Positions 24,182-34,639 of a stretch of DNA of 64,000 nt are shown here, piece after piece. Below the pieces are notes generated by a model. The model had not been told where the DNA came from, did no database searches, and saw only the letters and a program-made list of their open reading frames with translations. The position numbers and the translations under genes were made by a program. The DNA lies in contig JAPZLL010000011.1 in assembly GCA_036250225.1 (NCBI GenBank), forward strand, positions 310,001 through 374,000, read 5' to 3'. The DNA is from Cercophora sp. LCS_1. Taxonomy: Eukaryota > Ascomycota > Sordariomycetes > Sordariales > Lasiosphaeriaceae. The stretch's first letter is position 1. Every line of letters begins with the position of its first letter.

Positions 24182-24346
24182 TGTTCGGGGGCGGTCAGCG
24201 CTCGGCCATGAACGGTGCGGCGTTCACCGCGCCGTTCACGGGGCTGGGTTCACGAGTGCACCAACAATCAGGATGCTGCCCGGCAGCCAGTTAGTCTAGA
24301 TTAGTCCTTATAGTACTTGCTTATCGCCAACCGTTATAGACGAACA
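24182..24346. repeat. Possible solo LTR-like unit
   Basis: A 165-bp segment begins TGTTCG and ends CGAACA, the inverted TG...CA termini expected of a long terminal repeat. It sits where the sequence turns AT-rich. The flanking five bases (ATAGG and CGATC) do not form a target-site duplication and I saw no second copy, so the call is weak. Confidence 0.2.
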
Positions 24347-25926
24347 CGATCAAAGACCTTTAGCCAACATCGAAAAGTTCGCCGAGGTTAGTATGTAGCA
24401 AAAACCTGGTCAACGGGGCTTAGAACCATGTTTTGTATTGTAGATGATCTTTAATGGCCTCGAATTCCATGATGCTTCCTACAATACAGTGGCTTCCAGA
24501 CGTTCATGTATATCCAACCGCCAGCCTTGAGGCCACCCTGGCCTGTTCCTGAGTTGTTGATAGCTTCAAACGTCGGACCAGCAGGACTCATTTGGTTTAC
24601 CGATGCTATCAAAACAACAGACGCTCAGGTACCCTGCTCCAGACCTCTGGGTGATAGTAAGAGCTCTTGCCTTTGTAAACAACAATACTCCATGGCGAAC
24701 GGTATCCAGACCAGAGGCTTTGCGCATTGCTCTTCGCTCAGGAACTCATCGGCGCTGTCGGTTTGGGGGTACTTGGTATTGAAATGACGACTTTAACCCC
24801 GCCAAAGCGTTTGCTACGTATCACTCACACCTAGGGACAACATCATAAAAGCCGAGAAACCAACTTACGGATGAGTCTGGGCTTATATCCTATTCAAAGC
24901 ATGGAATCAAGCGGTGGGATGAGAGAGAAGGATGGTCCGGACAGGTCTCAAGGGTGCTGTCAAAGGCCTGTCAGGTCGGTAACATCATCGTGAACCGTCA
25001 TCACAAGCTGGATTTATTACTATCAACCCCGAGGCAAGATTGAGAGCTTTGGTTCCTTCAACAGAAGCTATCAATCTTTGCGGTCTGTCAAGTGGCTAGG
25101 AATGCCCAGACCCATCCGTCTTGACACTTTGCCGCCGGCCTGGGCTGACTCGGTGGAACCCAAAATGCTTCAAGATAAGGCATGAACATCGGGTGGGCAT
25201 TTGACGAAAGTGATGTGCAGAACGCACGAGTTAAAGAATTGTCTGACTTTGTTCGTAGCTACCTAATTATAGGCTCAAATCACTTTGATTTTTGCCTTGG
25301 TAGGAAAATACTACATGCTAATAATAAATGTGAAAACGTTGGAGATCATATTGTGTTGGCACTATATTATTAGCGACACAAAAGGGCCAGGCTAAGAAGG
25401 GGAGGGCTGTGAGTTTGTTTGTGATGGGTGTGGTTACAGTGAAGATGCAAATGATGGTGTTGATGAGGGTGGTGATGAACATATGTGGCAAACTGGGATC
25501 CTCAAATTCAGCGTTGAGACATTATGAGTATTTCAACCTCTTCAGGTACACAGTCATCGGCCCGGTCGACGAGCATTAGCAGCTGGTATTGATAGTATAC
25601 TCCCAAGTTGGACTGGTCAAGTCTTCGGTGCTGTCAAAGCATTGGTTCCCCGAAGAATTCAGGTTAAACAGGCACGACCACTCCGCTCCGGGTTTGACAA
25701 TCAAGCCATCAATATTGAATTTGTAAAAAGAAACCCCCCATTAAAAGTGTTATATCAATCCCCTCCCAAGCCCCAACCCAGCTGGGAAATTGCCCTACTT
25801 ATACATAAAAGAAACCGGGTATCACAAGCCAAACAAACGCCCCCGTTTTCCCATTCAATGCCGTTTCCCCATCCTCTTTCCCCGTCCCATATGATCCCAT
25901 CCCATAAACCATATCAACATCTCTCT

Positions 25927-26649
25927 CTACCACCGCCTAGGCTCCTGAACTCTGACCCCCTCCCTCCTCAATGCGCACACCAACGCACCCACATCAACAG
26001 GCCTCAGCTCATTCCCCTGCTCAGCCGCCATGTATGGATCGCCCATATGCATCTTGAGCACCTCCTTGGTCCTAGCCACCTGGACATAATTCGCGAAATC
26101 GCACAAGTCGACCTCTAAGACACGCTCCTCCATGTTACATGCGTACTTGAACTTGGCGGCTTTGCCGATTCCGCCCTCTCGGTGGTCGAGAAAGGCGTAT
26201 CGACCACCTCCGAAATTGTAGTCGCTTTCGGTCGTGCATGGTGAAACGCCTCGCCTTGCGCAGGTCGTGCAGCGGAGTTCAAGGAGGAAGGATTCGCATG
26301 CTGGTTGGGCTGGTTTGGGTGGGGACTGGAGCGTGTTAGATCGTGTATTGTACGGGATGGACAAATAGGATGGACCTACGGAAAACCATGAGCGGCGGGA
26401 TTTGGATGTACTGGGGGGGATGCCCATTTCGAACGAATTTTCGCTGGTGGTGGGGGACAGAGAGCGGGTTGATGAGGTGGGAGAGAGTTGGGCCGAGGTG
26501 AGGAGGTAGGGCGAGATGGTTTGGAGGCCTTGGTAGAGGAACATGCTGCTGCCGAGGTTGGCGGCCATGGCTGCTTTGATGGTAGGTGTGGGGGAGACTG
26601 GTCTTTGTTGATACATTGTGGGCGGTGGTTGTTGGTGGTAAACAAGCAT
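25927..26649 (-). CDS. Protein of unknown function with Cys-containing core
   Basis: A probable gene starting MLVYHQQPPPTMYQQRPVSP. The first half is Ser/Thr/Pro-rich; the second half is folded-looking and contains LRCTTCARRGVSPC, GGGRYAFLDHREGGIG and MEERVLEVDLCDFANYVQVA. A likely 54-nt intron at 26326-26379 (GTAGGT donor, CTAAC branch, CAG acceptor) is a multiple of three, so the frame is open with or without it; splicing gives about 222 residues. I do not recognise the family. Charged and hydrophobic residues alternate in the C-terminal half as in a conserved domain. No signal peptide or membrane segment is evident. An upstream Met at 26796 in the same frame is less likely as start. Confidence 0.6.
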   Translation of the reverse strand: MLVYHQQPPPTMYQQRPVSPTPTIKAAMAANLGSSMFLYQGLQTISPYLLTSAQLSPTSSTRSLSPTTSENSFEMGIPPSTSKSRRSWFSVGPSYLSIPYNTRSNTLQSPPKPAQPACESFLLELRCTTCARRGVSPCTTESDYNFGGGRYAFLDHREGGIGKAAKFKYACNMEERVLEVDLCDFANYVQVARTKEVLKMHMGDPYMAAEQGNELRPVDVGALVCALRREGVRVQEPRRW

Positions 26650-28170
26650 ATCTTTTTTGGTGGTGGTGACTGTCGTCGAACCTTTGTTCAGGAGGGTGTG
26701 TTGTGATATAAGTGAACAAAAAAAACTCTCAAAGAATCGCGGCTTTCCTCGGACATTAGCAGAATTGCGGCATGGGCTGAAAAAGAAGCAGGACACAAGC
26801 CATGTGCAGCTGAGGTGTGACTCGCGTGATTATATGGAACACGACATGCGCCGCGTCTCGCACGGCGAATTCGCTGTGAGTTGGGTTTGCTGGTGGCGTG
26901 GCGGAGTCGCAACCCTCAACGCCCCCCTGCGCAGCGGCATTGGCACATTGGCACTGCGGGCAACATGTGCTTGTTCGCTGCCCCGGTTGTGCGGGCCAAG
27001 CCCAGACATCTCATAGGATGGCCCGGCTGTGCGTCGTCTTGTCGGCTGAAGGCGCAGACTGCAGTCGGCGCAGCCAGTGGCTCGCGTTTGTGCCCGGGTC
27101 CGACGGCTACCCACCCGGTCGCCTCCCACCTCCCACAGGAGGCGCCGTAAGGAGGCGAACAAGACGCCCGGATCGTGTTTGAAACCAAAAAAAAAAAACC
27201 GGATTGTCAATTGTCAATTGTCGTGGTAGGGGAACACGATGCTGCCCCTTCAAACCGTCAAAGCTCGACGGCTCCCTGAGTTGCTGCTGTGCAACCCTCT
27301 GCTGCAGAGTGCGAAACGACAAACGCCGTCTCAACAGCCATCGCTTGGCCCGTCATTTCTCTATCCTCAGTCAACACAGACACAGACATAGACACAGCAA
27401 TAGTAAAATGAACGGGATGTCGGCGGATGGCAGAGCCGGCTCGGTATCCATATGAGTAAGATTGTGCTGGCTCGGGAGGATCTCCGACCCGTGTTGCTGG
27501 TCTGGGGAATTTCGGGGCTGTGGTTGACAGCGGATGGATTCGGTGAAGGAGTCGCCAATCCCGCCCACTTTGGGGGCTTCCACCTCCTGCTGCTCATGCA
27601 CTTGCCGCGCCCAACTGGCGTGTCAAGACTGAGTAATCGCCAACTCGGACCTAAAGATCAGCCTCAACTCAAAAACGCTCTTGCTCGTCTCAAATACAGC
27701 GAAGTTGAGCCAAGGCTGCGAGGACAAAGTGCCGGGTCACAAAACACTTGCAGGGGTCAAGAGCAGCCAAAAGCAGTGTGACGGAGAAGCTGAGTTGTTG
27801 AATGTCATGATTATTTCTGTCGTAAAAATGGCCAGGAAGCCAGATAACACTGTGTCTTCCTGGATCGCTGGAGCCTGCTAGGAAGGCTCTGAATAGGCGC
27901 TCTGCTCCAACAAGGGATAAAGGATCAACACGCCGTTCATGCGGCCGCACACGAGGCGCTCCGTCTTTGGCCCGCCCCCAAAAGGCCAGCATACCCGCCT
28001 GTGCTACTCTCCCAACGGTCGCTCAAGAGCCTCTGGCCCGAGTTTGTCGACCAGAGAGACCCGATGTTCGCCCTGATGTTGGCCCAGGCAGCATTACGTC
28101 CGGTAGCAAACCTTGTCGGTGGCTTGCGGACTCGAGCTTAGTCCACCTTTAACTTCAGCAGCTTCTTCTA
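26650..28170. other. Intergenic region
   Basis: About 1.5 kb between the unknown minus-strand gene's promoter and the 3' end of the BET3 gene. Contains an A-run near 27187-27198 and a CACAGACA-type tract near 27376-27400. Short frames on both strands have no recognisable domain. Confidence 0.5.
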
Positions 28171-28920
28171 CTAGTCATCCTCTGGAGGCAGCTCGTCGTC
28201 AATGTATCGTATCAGGCTGACCCGCATCTCTGTTGTGTCGTTTCCCCGCAACGTGTCGCTGATGAAGTGTGCCTCGACCTGCATCTGTACCATCTCCAGT
28301 GCCCCTCGCAACACGCCGCACAGGATGTTCGAGTACCAAAGCTCGTTCTGGGCGCGCCCATCATCGGGCAGCTCAACAAAGTCGGCAAACGGGTTTTCGT
28401 CGAATACTAGCGAGAACGTTTTGCCATCGCTCGTCCAGTTGGTGATGGTTGGTGTTATGTTGAGGAATATCTTGAAGCCGACCTATGTAGAATTGTCTTG
28501 TCAGCCAGGGTCACCGGAAGGATATCTGGCAGCCGCACCTTGGCTATCATCTCTGCCGTTTCCTTAAAGTTTGAACATCGCCGCATGGTGTTTGACTTTG
28601 CCAGATAGTCCTCGATCAGCCTGAGCCCGATGTTGTACCCCATCTTATCTAGCTGTTTGTTGACCTCGGCATAGTTGCTGTCAAAGTCCTTGCGCAGTTG
28701 TGCCACAATAGTGCCGTATGTGAGGACGACGAGCTCGGCGTTGACCTTATCTATCCTAGTCCTTTTCGGGAGTCAGTTTCGTCGCAACGGGTCAGCCAGA
28801 TCGAGACTTTAATACGTACTTCCAGATCCTGTCAAGCAAACCGCATTAGCAAATCTCGGAACATAGGGGCAATTGGGCGACGTACTCCTCTCCTAACCTA
28901 GATGCCTTACTTGCGGCCAT
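28171..28920 (-). CDS. BET3: TRAPP complex subunit Bet3 (TRAPPC3)
   Basis: A core subunit of the TRAPP tethering complexes, which activate Rab GTPase Ypt1 in ER-Golgi and Golgi traffic. Exons: 28886-28920, 28820-28828, 28539-28761, 28171-28482, giving about 192 residues, the usual Bet3 length. The second exon is only 9 nt (GATCTGGAA) and is needed to produce the family sequence RLGEEIWKTRIDKVNAELVV. Further family marks are LDKMGYNIGLRLIEDYLAKS, CSNFKETAEMIAK and the C-terminal IRYIDDELPPEDD. The third intron (28483-28538) uses GTGCGG as donor. It is divergently arranged with the U5 snRNP 40-kDa gene, with start codons 421 bp apart. Housekeeping expression is expected. Confidence 0.93.
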
Positions 28921-29341
28921 TGTGGGAGCTGGGGCGCCGCCGGATATTCGGCGCTGGCCACTTGGAAATTGCCCGCCTTTGTTAAAAGTGTAGACCGCCG
29001 GGCAAACAAGACGAAGAGATGCAGTGACGTTGGTCGGCCGGTCGGTCGGTAACGTATTCTCGATTGACGGTTGCAAAGGCGGTGGGAATTGTGCCAGCTC
29101 CAAGCCATGCCCCGCATGGAAGCTTGTCAACAAAGTCTCGGCGGTACGGCTGCCCCACTGCGGTGCATTTTAGCGGGCGAGGTCCTGCCCAACAGGAAAC
29201 GGAGAGCGGGGAATCTAAAATCCAGCTTAGCTGTGCCGGGGAATTTTTGGCAGGCATCGTCACCAAGGGCGAACGCCGGACAGTTTGTATACATCCAATC
29301 CACCAATTCCACCACCACGTCCGTCGCAACATCGAGAAACT
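28921..29341. promoter_or_regulatory. Shared divergent promoter, BET3 and U5-40K
   Basis: The 421 bp between two divergent start codons must hold both promoters and leaders. No clear TATA element was seen, which fits housekeeping genes. This is inferred from gene layout alone. Confidence 0.6.
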
Positions 29342-30567
29342 ATGTCTGAGAAGAGGCCTGCATCCGAAGACCCCAGCGGCGGCCAGCTTGTGGTAAAGAG
29401 GCAGAATGTGGGCTCTAGTCGCGCCCTCACTCGCTCCGGCGCGTCGGGAGGTAGTGGTGCGCTGATCCAAGCTGTAGGACCCTCATCTTCGATGATGTCG
29501 CGATTGATGTTCTAACATGGAAGTAGGCACCGCGAACAAGTGCCCTCCAGGCGCCCGTTATGGAGCTGTCTGGGCACTCGGCCGAGATCTTTACTGCCAA
29601 GTTTGACCGATCCGGAAACCTCATCGCGTCTGGCTCCATGGACCGGACAATCAGTATGTAGCGAGATTGGAGACACGACGTGCGATGTTTCTAATAGGGC
29701 AATAGTGCTGTGGCGAACGTACGGCGACTGCGAAAACTACGGTCTGCTTACCGGACACCGTGGCGCGATCCTCGACCTCCAATGGTCACGCGATTCCGAC
29801 ATCCTCTTCTCCGCTTCGGCCGATATGCATCTTGCAAGCTGGGATCTCACATCAGGGACGCGGATAAGACGGTACATTGGGCACGAGGAGATTGTCAACA
29901 CGTTGGATACCAGCAAACGTGGCGAGGAGATCCTGATCAGCGGCAGCGATGACGGCACAATAGGGATCTGGGATCCAAGGACAAAAAACGCGGCCGACTA
30001 CATCGAGACCGAGTTCCCCATCACAGCCGTTGCTGTCTCCGAAGCCGGAAACGAAATCTACTCGGGCGGCATCGACAACGATATCAAGGTGTGGGACGTG
30101 CGAAAGAAGGCCGTGGTTTACACCATGCTTGGCCACAATGACACAGTCACCTCGCTTCGCGTATCCCCAGATTCCCAGCAGCTACTTTCATACGCGATGG
30201 ACTCAACAGCAAGAACATGGGACATTCGTCCGTTTGCGCCCGCTGAGCGCCGCATTCGCACGTTCGACGGCGCGCCGCTTGGGATGGAGAAGAACCTGAT
30301 CAAGGGAAGTTGGGACACTGAGGGAAAGAAAATTGCAGTTGGCGCCGGTGATGGTACCGTCGTAGTCTGGGGGAGCGACTCTGGAAGGCTTCTGTACAAG
30401 CTCCCAGGACACAAGGGAACTGTCAACTGCGCTGAGTTCGGCCCAGGATCTGACCCTATCAGTAGGTGCTTACTGCTGGTAGTTCTCCGTTTGACCGCCA
30501 GGCTAACATCTCCGCAGTTCTGTCAGCGTCATCTGACCGCACCATGCTCCTCGGCGAGCTAAAGTGA
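29342..30567 (+). CDS. U5 snRNP 40-kDa WD40 protein (SNRNP40/Spf38 type)
   Basis: A spliceosomal WD40-repeat protein of the U5 snRNP. Exons 29342-29473, 29527-29653, 29706-30461 and 30518-30567 give 354 residues, standard for the family. A short disordered N-terminus (MSEKRPASEDPSGGQ) leads into a seven-blade propeller: MELSGHSAEIFTAKFDRSG, GHRGAILDLQWSRDSDILFS, GHEEIVNTLDTSKRGEEILI, TEFPITAVAVSEAGNEIYSG, GHNDTVTSLRVSPDSQQLLS, the APLGMEKNLIKGSWDTEGKK blade specific to this family, and GHKGTVNCAEFGPGSDPIIL ending DRTMLLGELK. All introns are 52-56 bp. It is a nuclear protein needed for pre-mRNA splicing in relatives. Confidence 0.93.
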
Positions 30568-32959
30568 GAATTATGACGTGGGAAACATGGCATTTCCCCC
30601 GTGGATGTGAGCCATGGGGGCTGCAGAACAGGGGGATCGAGAGCGGTAATCCAAGACTCAAATCGGAACTAACACACAGCGCCGCGCCGGCCGCACGTGT
30701 TTACAGTTCCCGTTCCTAGTCCCGGGGAATTGCCCACGCTCTCTTGGATCTTTCCCCGGCTCTGAGCCTCAGGGGGGACAAGAGGGTTGCCAGCCTCGGG
30801 GGCAATGCCCGTAGCCTCGGGCTCTTGGCATGAAAAGGGGTGAGCCCTGGTTGGAGATCCAGCCGACGATCGATGCTCGAATCGAAGACGCAGAGGCCGG
30901 CGAAAGAACCCAAGTACTCGGAAATCCCGAGATTTTCCCAGAATGCAGGGAGAAGGATGGTCGGGCGATGAGGGATTCGCCGTGTCAGGTATTCCCGGGA
31001 AACGGACCCTCTTGACCTTGGAATTGATGGAACGGGTTGAGAGGAAGAGCGGCCAAAATAATGGAATTACTAGGTTTTGTTTTGCGCCTCCAGATAGAGT
31101 GCATGCACAATGATGCCGAATGTCGGAAATGAAGCTTCTCATCTATCCCATTCTGATGCCAAGTGTCCGCATCAACGAAGTGAGCAACCTGTGCCGTCCG
31201 GCTGTGACATTTGCGTCCCGCCGCCCCCCAAGCACAAGCCAATCTCTGCGACGGACCACGCCGCTTTTGCAATCCCACCTCAGCCACCCCGCACCCATTC
31301 GCATCATTTCCTGCTCTTTTTTAAGACAAGACAAGAAAAAAAAACCAAGAAAAGAAAACATGCACGTTTAACGCCTTGGGGTTTGCCACGCCTCGGCGTC
31401 GGCGCATCGCGCAACGCCTTTTCTTTTTTTTTTTTTTTGGTTGCTGCAATCGTGAATAGGTGGAGGGGCGGCCGCGGCTATCTGGCCCTCTTGGATGAGA
31501 TGAAGCAACGGGACTTCGTCTTGAAACGTCTTGGCCCCTGCTTTGGCTCTCCCCACCATCTTCAGACCCCTGCCGTTCCTGCGACGGCGCGGGGGCCAAT
31601 CATGCCGCCGATGGCAACCCCTCCTGCGGTTCAGGGGCTTTGCAACGCAGCAGCATGCTGTCGAATCGCTGCGGTGGAATGGCCAGTTAGAAGCTGACAG
31701 GACAGACAGAGTCGTTGGGCGACTGGCTCTGTCTTCCCGAGGGCTGGACTGGACTGGAGGGAGGTGGTGGTCAAACGTGCATGTGCAGATATGCAAGACT
31801 CGATATCTTTTGGCTGAGGATGCAAGGTACGGGGTTGCGGATGGGTGACGGTGACGGTGGCAGTTCAATATTGGACAACGCTTGGATGGCAAGTGTCCAA
31901 CGAAGATCCCAAAAGAGCCATTCTGCCGTGGCTGGAAAACTCGATAGTCGGGCAGCCCGTCGCCAATAGCGGTCGTTGTTTGGCTGGCGCGCTGGCAACG
32001 GGCGAATCCCACCGAGCCCCCTCGTCCTGTTGAAACATCGCGACATCCCGGATCCGTTTGGATGAGTGGGCGTTCCCAGACCAAGGGGATAGCCCTGCTA
32101 CCTTACCCCGGGTCTCGGCAGGTTGTGCGACAGGGAGGGACAGTGCACCAGCACAGCACAACGTTCCCGTTGCAGGATGCAGGCACTTCCTGTCTGGTCC
32201 TTCAGCCCTTCCTCTCTCTCCATCTGGACTGGACGAACTGGTTTTGTTTGGTCCTGGACGCGGGGTGTGTCTGTGTTCTTGTGTCGTTTTCTGTTCAGTG
32301 GGTGTTGTAGCGTTTGCCATTTGCTACCTCTCCCTGCATTCCATTCCGCCTCGTCACCTCCTGGGGTGTATCACCCACGGCGCAATATCGTCGATACGAA
32401 CAAGAGTCTCCCCTTGCATATGCCGACTTGATTCGAGATCGGGATCTCTTGCCGACCACCCATTTGCCAGGTTGGCCGTGCTGGGTCGTTGTCTCTCGGC
32501 CAGTCGAGTCTTCTCTCCTGCAACTTCACGCAACCGCACCAGCATGGCAACTTCCACGGCATTCTCAGCCTGACAAAAACATTTACCATTCACTCCCTTG
32601 GTTTCACTTCTTTCCCTCTTTCCGATTCTTCACCGGGCCTGCGGACCACACAAGGCCCCCGATATTTGCCCGCCGGCATCGAGCTGATTCTCTTCATTCC
32701 CCGAGGTTACACCCCATCTCCACGAATACATTCTCTGGAACGATATTGTGCGGCCTTGAAGTTTGCAAAGGCTCTGGGAGCCGAGAAAGGAAAATTGGGT
32801 TGGATTGTTTACGGCGTTTTCTTGATACCCCTCGGAATTCCTGGCTTTGTTCGACACGCGAGATACCCGAAACGAACACTCAACGAATACCTCAGCTTCA
32901 AAGGTGGCATGCCGAGCCTTACCTACCAATAACCACCACCTACCTTGGTCGCAACAACC
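30568..32959. other. Long intergenic region, promoter/leader of membrane-protein gene
   Basis: About 2.4 kb between the U5-40K stop and the next start. It is rich in short poly-T/poly-A runs (for example T16 near 31423-31438) and, toward 32950, in C/T-rich leader-like DNA. Frames of 100-280 codons on both strands overlap each other and show no domain. No repeat or RNA gene was recognised. Confidence 0.5.
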
Positions 32960-34639
32960 ATGAACATTCCGTTCGCTGTCGGCCGTGGCGGCGCGGATCG
33001 CCTCGCCTTCCTTACCCGCCCACGCGATGTGGCTCCGAATGTGTCCCGTCCATACGTCGACGATCACGACGACCGAACCCCCCTTTCCCCTCGAAGTATC
33101 GTCGACCTCGAAGCGCAGCAACCAAGCGGCCAAACCGAGATGGCTGAGAGGTCGACACCAACTGCGCGTTTCATCCACCGCTTCCGGCCCGCGATTCCGA
33201 GCTTCTTTAGCACGGTGAGCTCGTGGCGAGGGCGACCGACGAGCAGCCGCTATTCGGGCGATGGATTGCCACCGGACACGGTGGTAAATGGCGATGAGAC
33301 CCCAAAGACACCCCAGTTCCGAATCGGGGTGCAAGATCTACCGAGCACAAGACTGCACCTTCCAAACTTGACGAGGACATGGACAGATGGGTCCAATGGG
33401 CCACCATCACGGCCCGCTACATCTCATGCGGCAGGCGCGAGATCCCCTGGTGTGAGTGGCGTTGGATCCGACCACATCACCCAGCCCTCGCCGGCTGTTT
33501 TGGCTGCCGATGGTCTCCGGGCTGGATCACGGGGCCGTAGGCGGGGGCATGGAGCAGACGCCGATGGTGCAGACGCCGCTCGGGAAGGGCACGGTCGGAG
33601 ACACAGGCACCGCCGGGAGGGGAGTGATAGGTCACACCGATCGGAGAGATCGAATCGGTCCGGTCACACCCGCCGGTCTGGCGACCGATCCCAGGAGGAG
33701 AGCAGGGGCAGCGAGGATCGGGAAGAGCGGAGAAGACGGAGGCGCAGGAGACGAGAGAGGCAAGAGGGAAGCCGGCACGATGAGAGAGGAAGCGGAAGCC
33801 AGGATAGCGACCGCCCGACTCCGAAGCGGTTCCTCTTTTGCTTCCCCTGGGTCAAGTCGCGAAGAATACGATCGCAGATCCTCCGATGTTTCGTCTCCGG
33901 CTTGTTCTTGACACTCATCCTGACAGTTTGTGAGTCGCCTTCCCTTCAAACCTACCGGAAATCTTGCAAGCTAACACCTAAGATAGATCTCTCGTTGTCG
34001 ATAACCAAAAACATCAACAACAGCGAGTTCACGGTTCTCCTGATCCTCATCATCCTCTTTGTCACTATTTTCTTCTGCCACGGGTTGATCAGGCTATGCA
34101 TGATGGTTGTCAGAGGACGGAATCAGGACGAATCCAGCCGGCGACTACCCGAAATGATGGGACCGGGCGGCTACGCCATCCCGAGAAGGCCCATACGTGT
34201 CGTCCTGGCACGCGATGAGGAGGCTGCTGGTATTGAGAGCGAGGCGACCAAGACAAACCCGCCCGCCTACGGCCTTTGGCGGTCAAGTGTGGTATGTATT
34301 GACCGGAGCAAAACTGCCGATGTGTCGGAGTACTGACGATGGCGGCTGCAGAGGGTTGATCCTGATCGGATATTCTGGCAGCGCAATGATGCTGCACCGC
34401 CAACGGTGGAAGGTGACGGCCTCTCGGATTCGGGCCGTGTCAGACCAGAGGCCGAGCGCGGGGAACCGAGCAATGTGCGGTTGACAGTCCCGCGTCCCCC
34501 GTCGTATGCTTCAGACGACGGAGTCAGCTATGTCGTCGAGGCACAGCCGCGGTCGATAGCGCCCACGACCGATGTGCCACTGAGGACAGACGTGCATCCG
34601 GCCGAGGTAGGGAGGGCGGGACGACCAGCTGAGTGGTAG
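32960..34639 (+). CDS. Two-pass membrane protein with Arg/Ser/Glu-rich tract, unknown function
   Basis: Exons 32960-33929, 33987-34291 and 34352-34639 give about 520 residues; introns of 57 and 60 bp carry CTAAC and CTGAC branch sites. The long N-terminal half is polar and disordered-looking (PLSPRSIVDLEAQQPSGQ). A highly charged tract at about residues 215-285 (RSHRSERSNRSGHTRRSGDR, then a run of Arg with Glu) resembles RS/RE domains. Two hydrophobic segments follow, near LRCFVSGLFLTLILTVYLSL and FTVLLILIILFVTIFFCHGL, then a cytosolic-looking tail with RRPIRVVLARDEE and PRPPSYASDDGVSY. I do not recognise a named family. The Met at 32960 is preferred over 32945 by context (ACAACCATGA). The layout suggests an internal or plasma membrane protein with both tails on the same side. 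Confidence 0.78.

Larger units (their letters stand above)
20921..25926. other. Gene-poor stretch of about 5 kb
   Basis: No gene with convincing family resemblance or splice structure was found. AT content rises between about 24300 and 25400, with stops in all frames, which would suit decayed mobile DNA. Two weak items are noted separately: a protein-like frame at 22958-23185 and an LTR-like unit at 24182-24346. A frame near 21195-21496 contains a Cys/His pattern (CLFCNRDF ... HHREC) but nothing else supports a gene. Confidence 0.5.
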
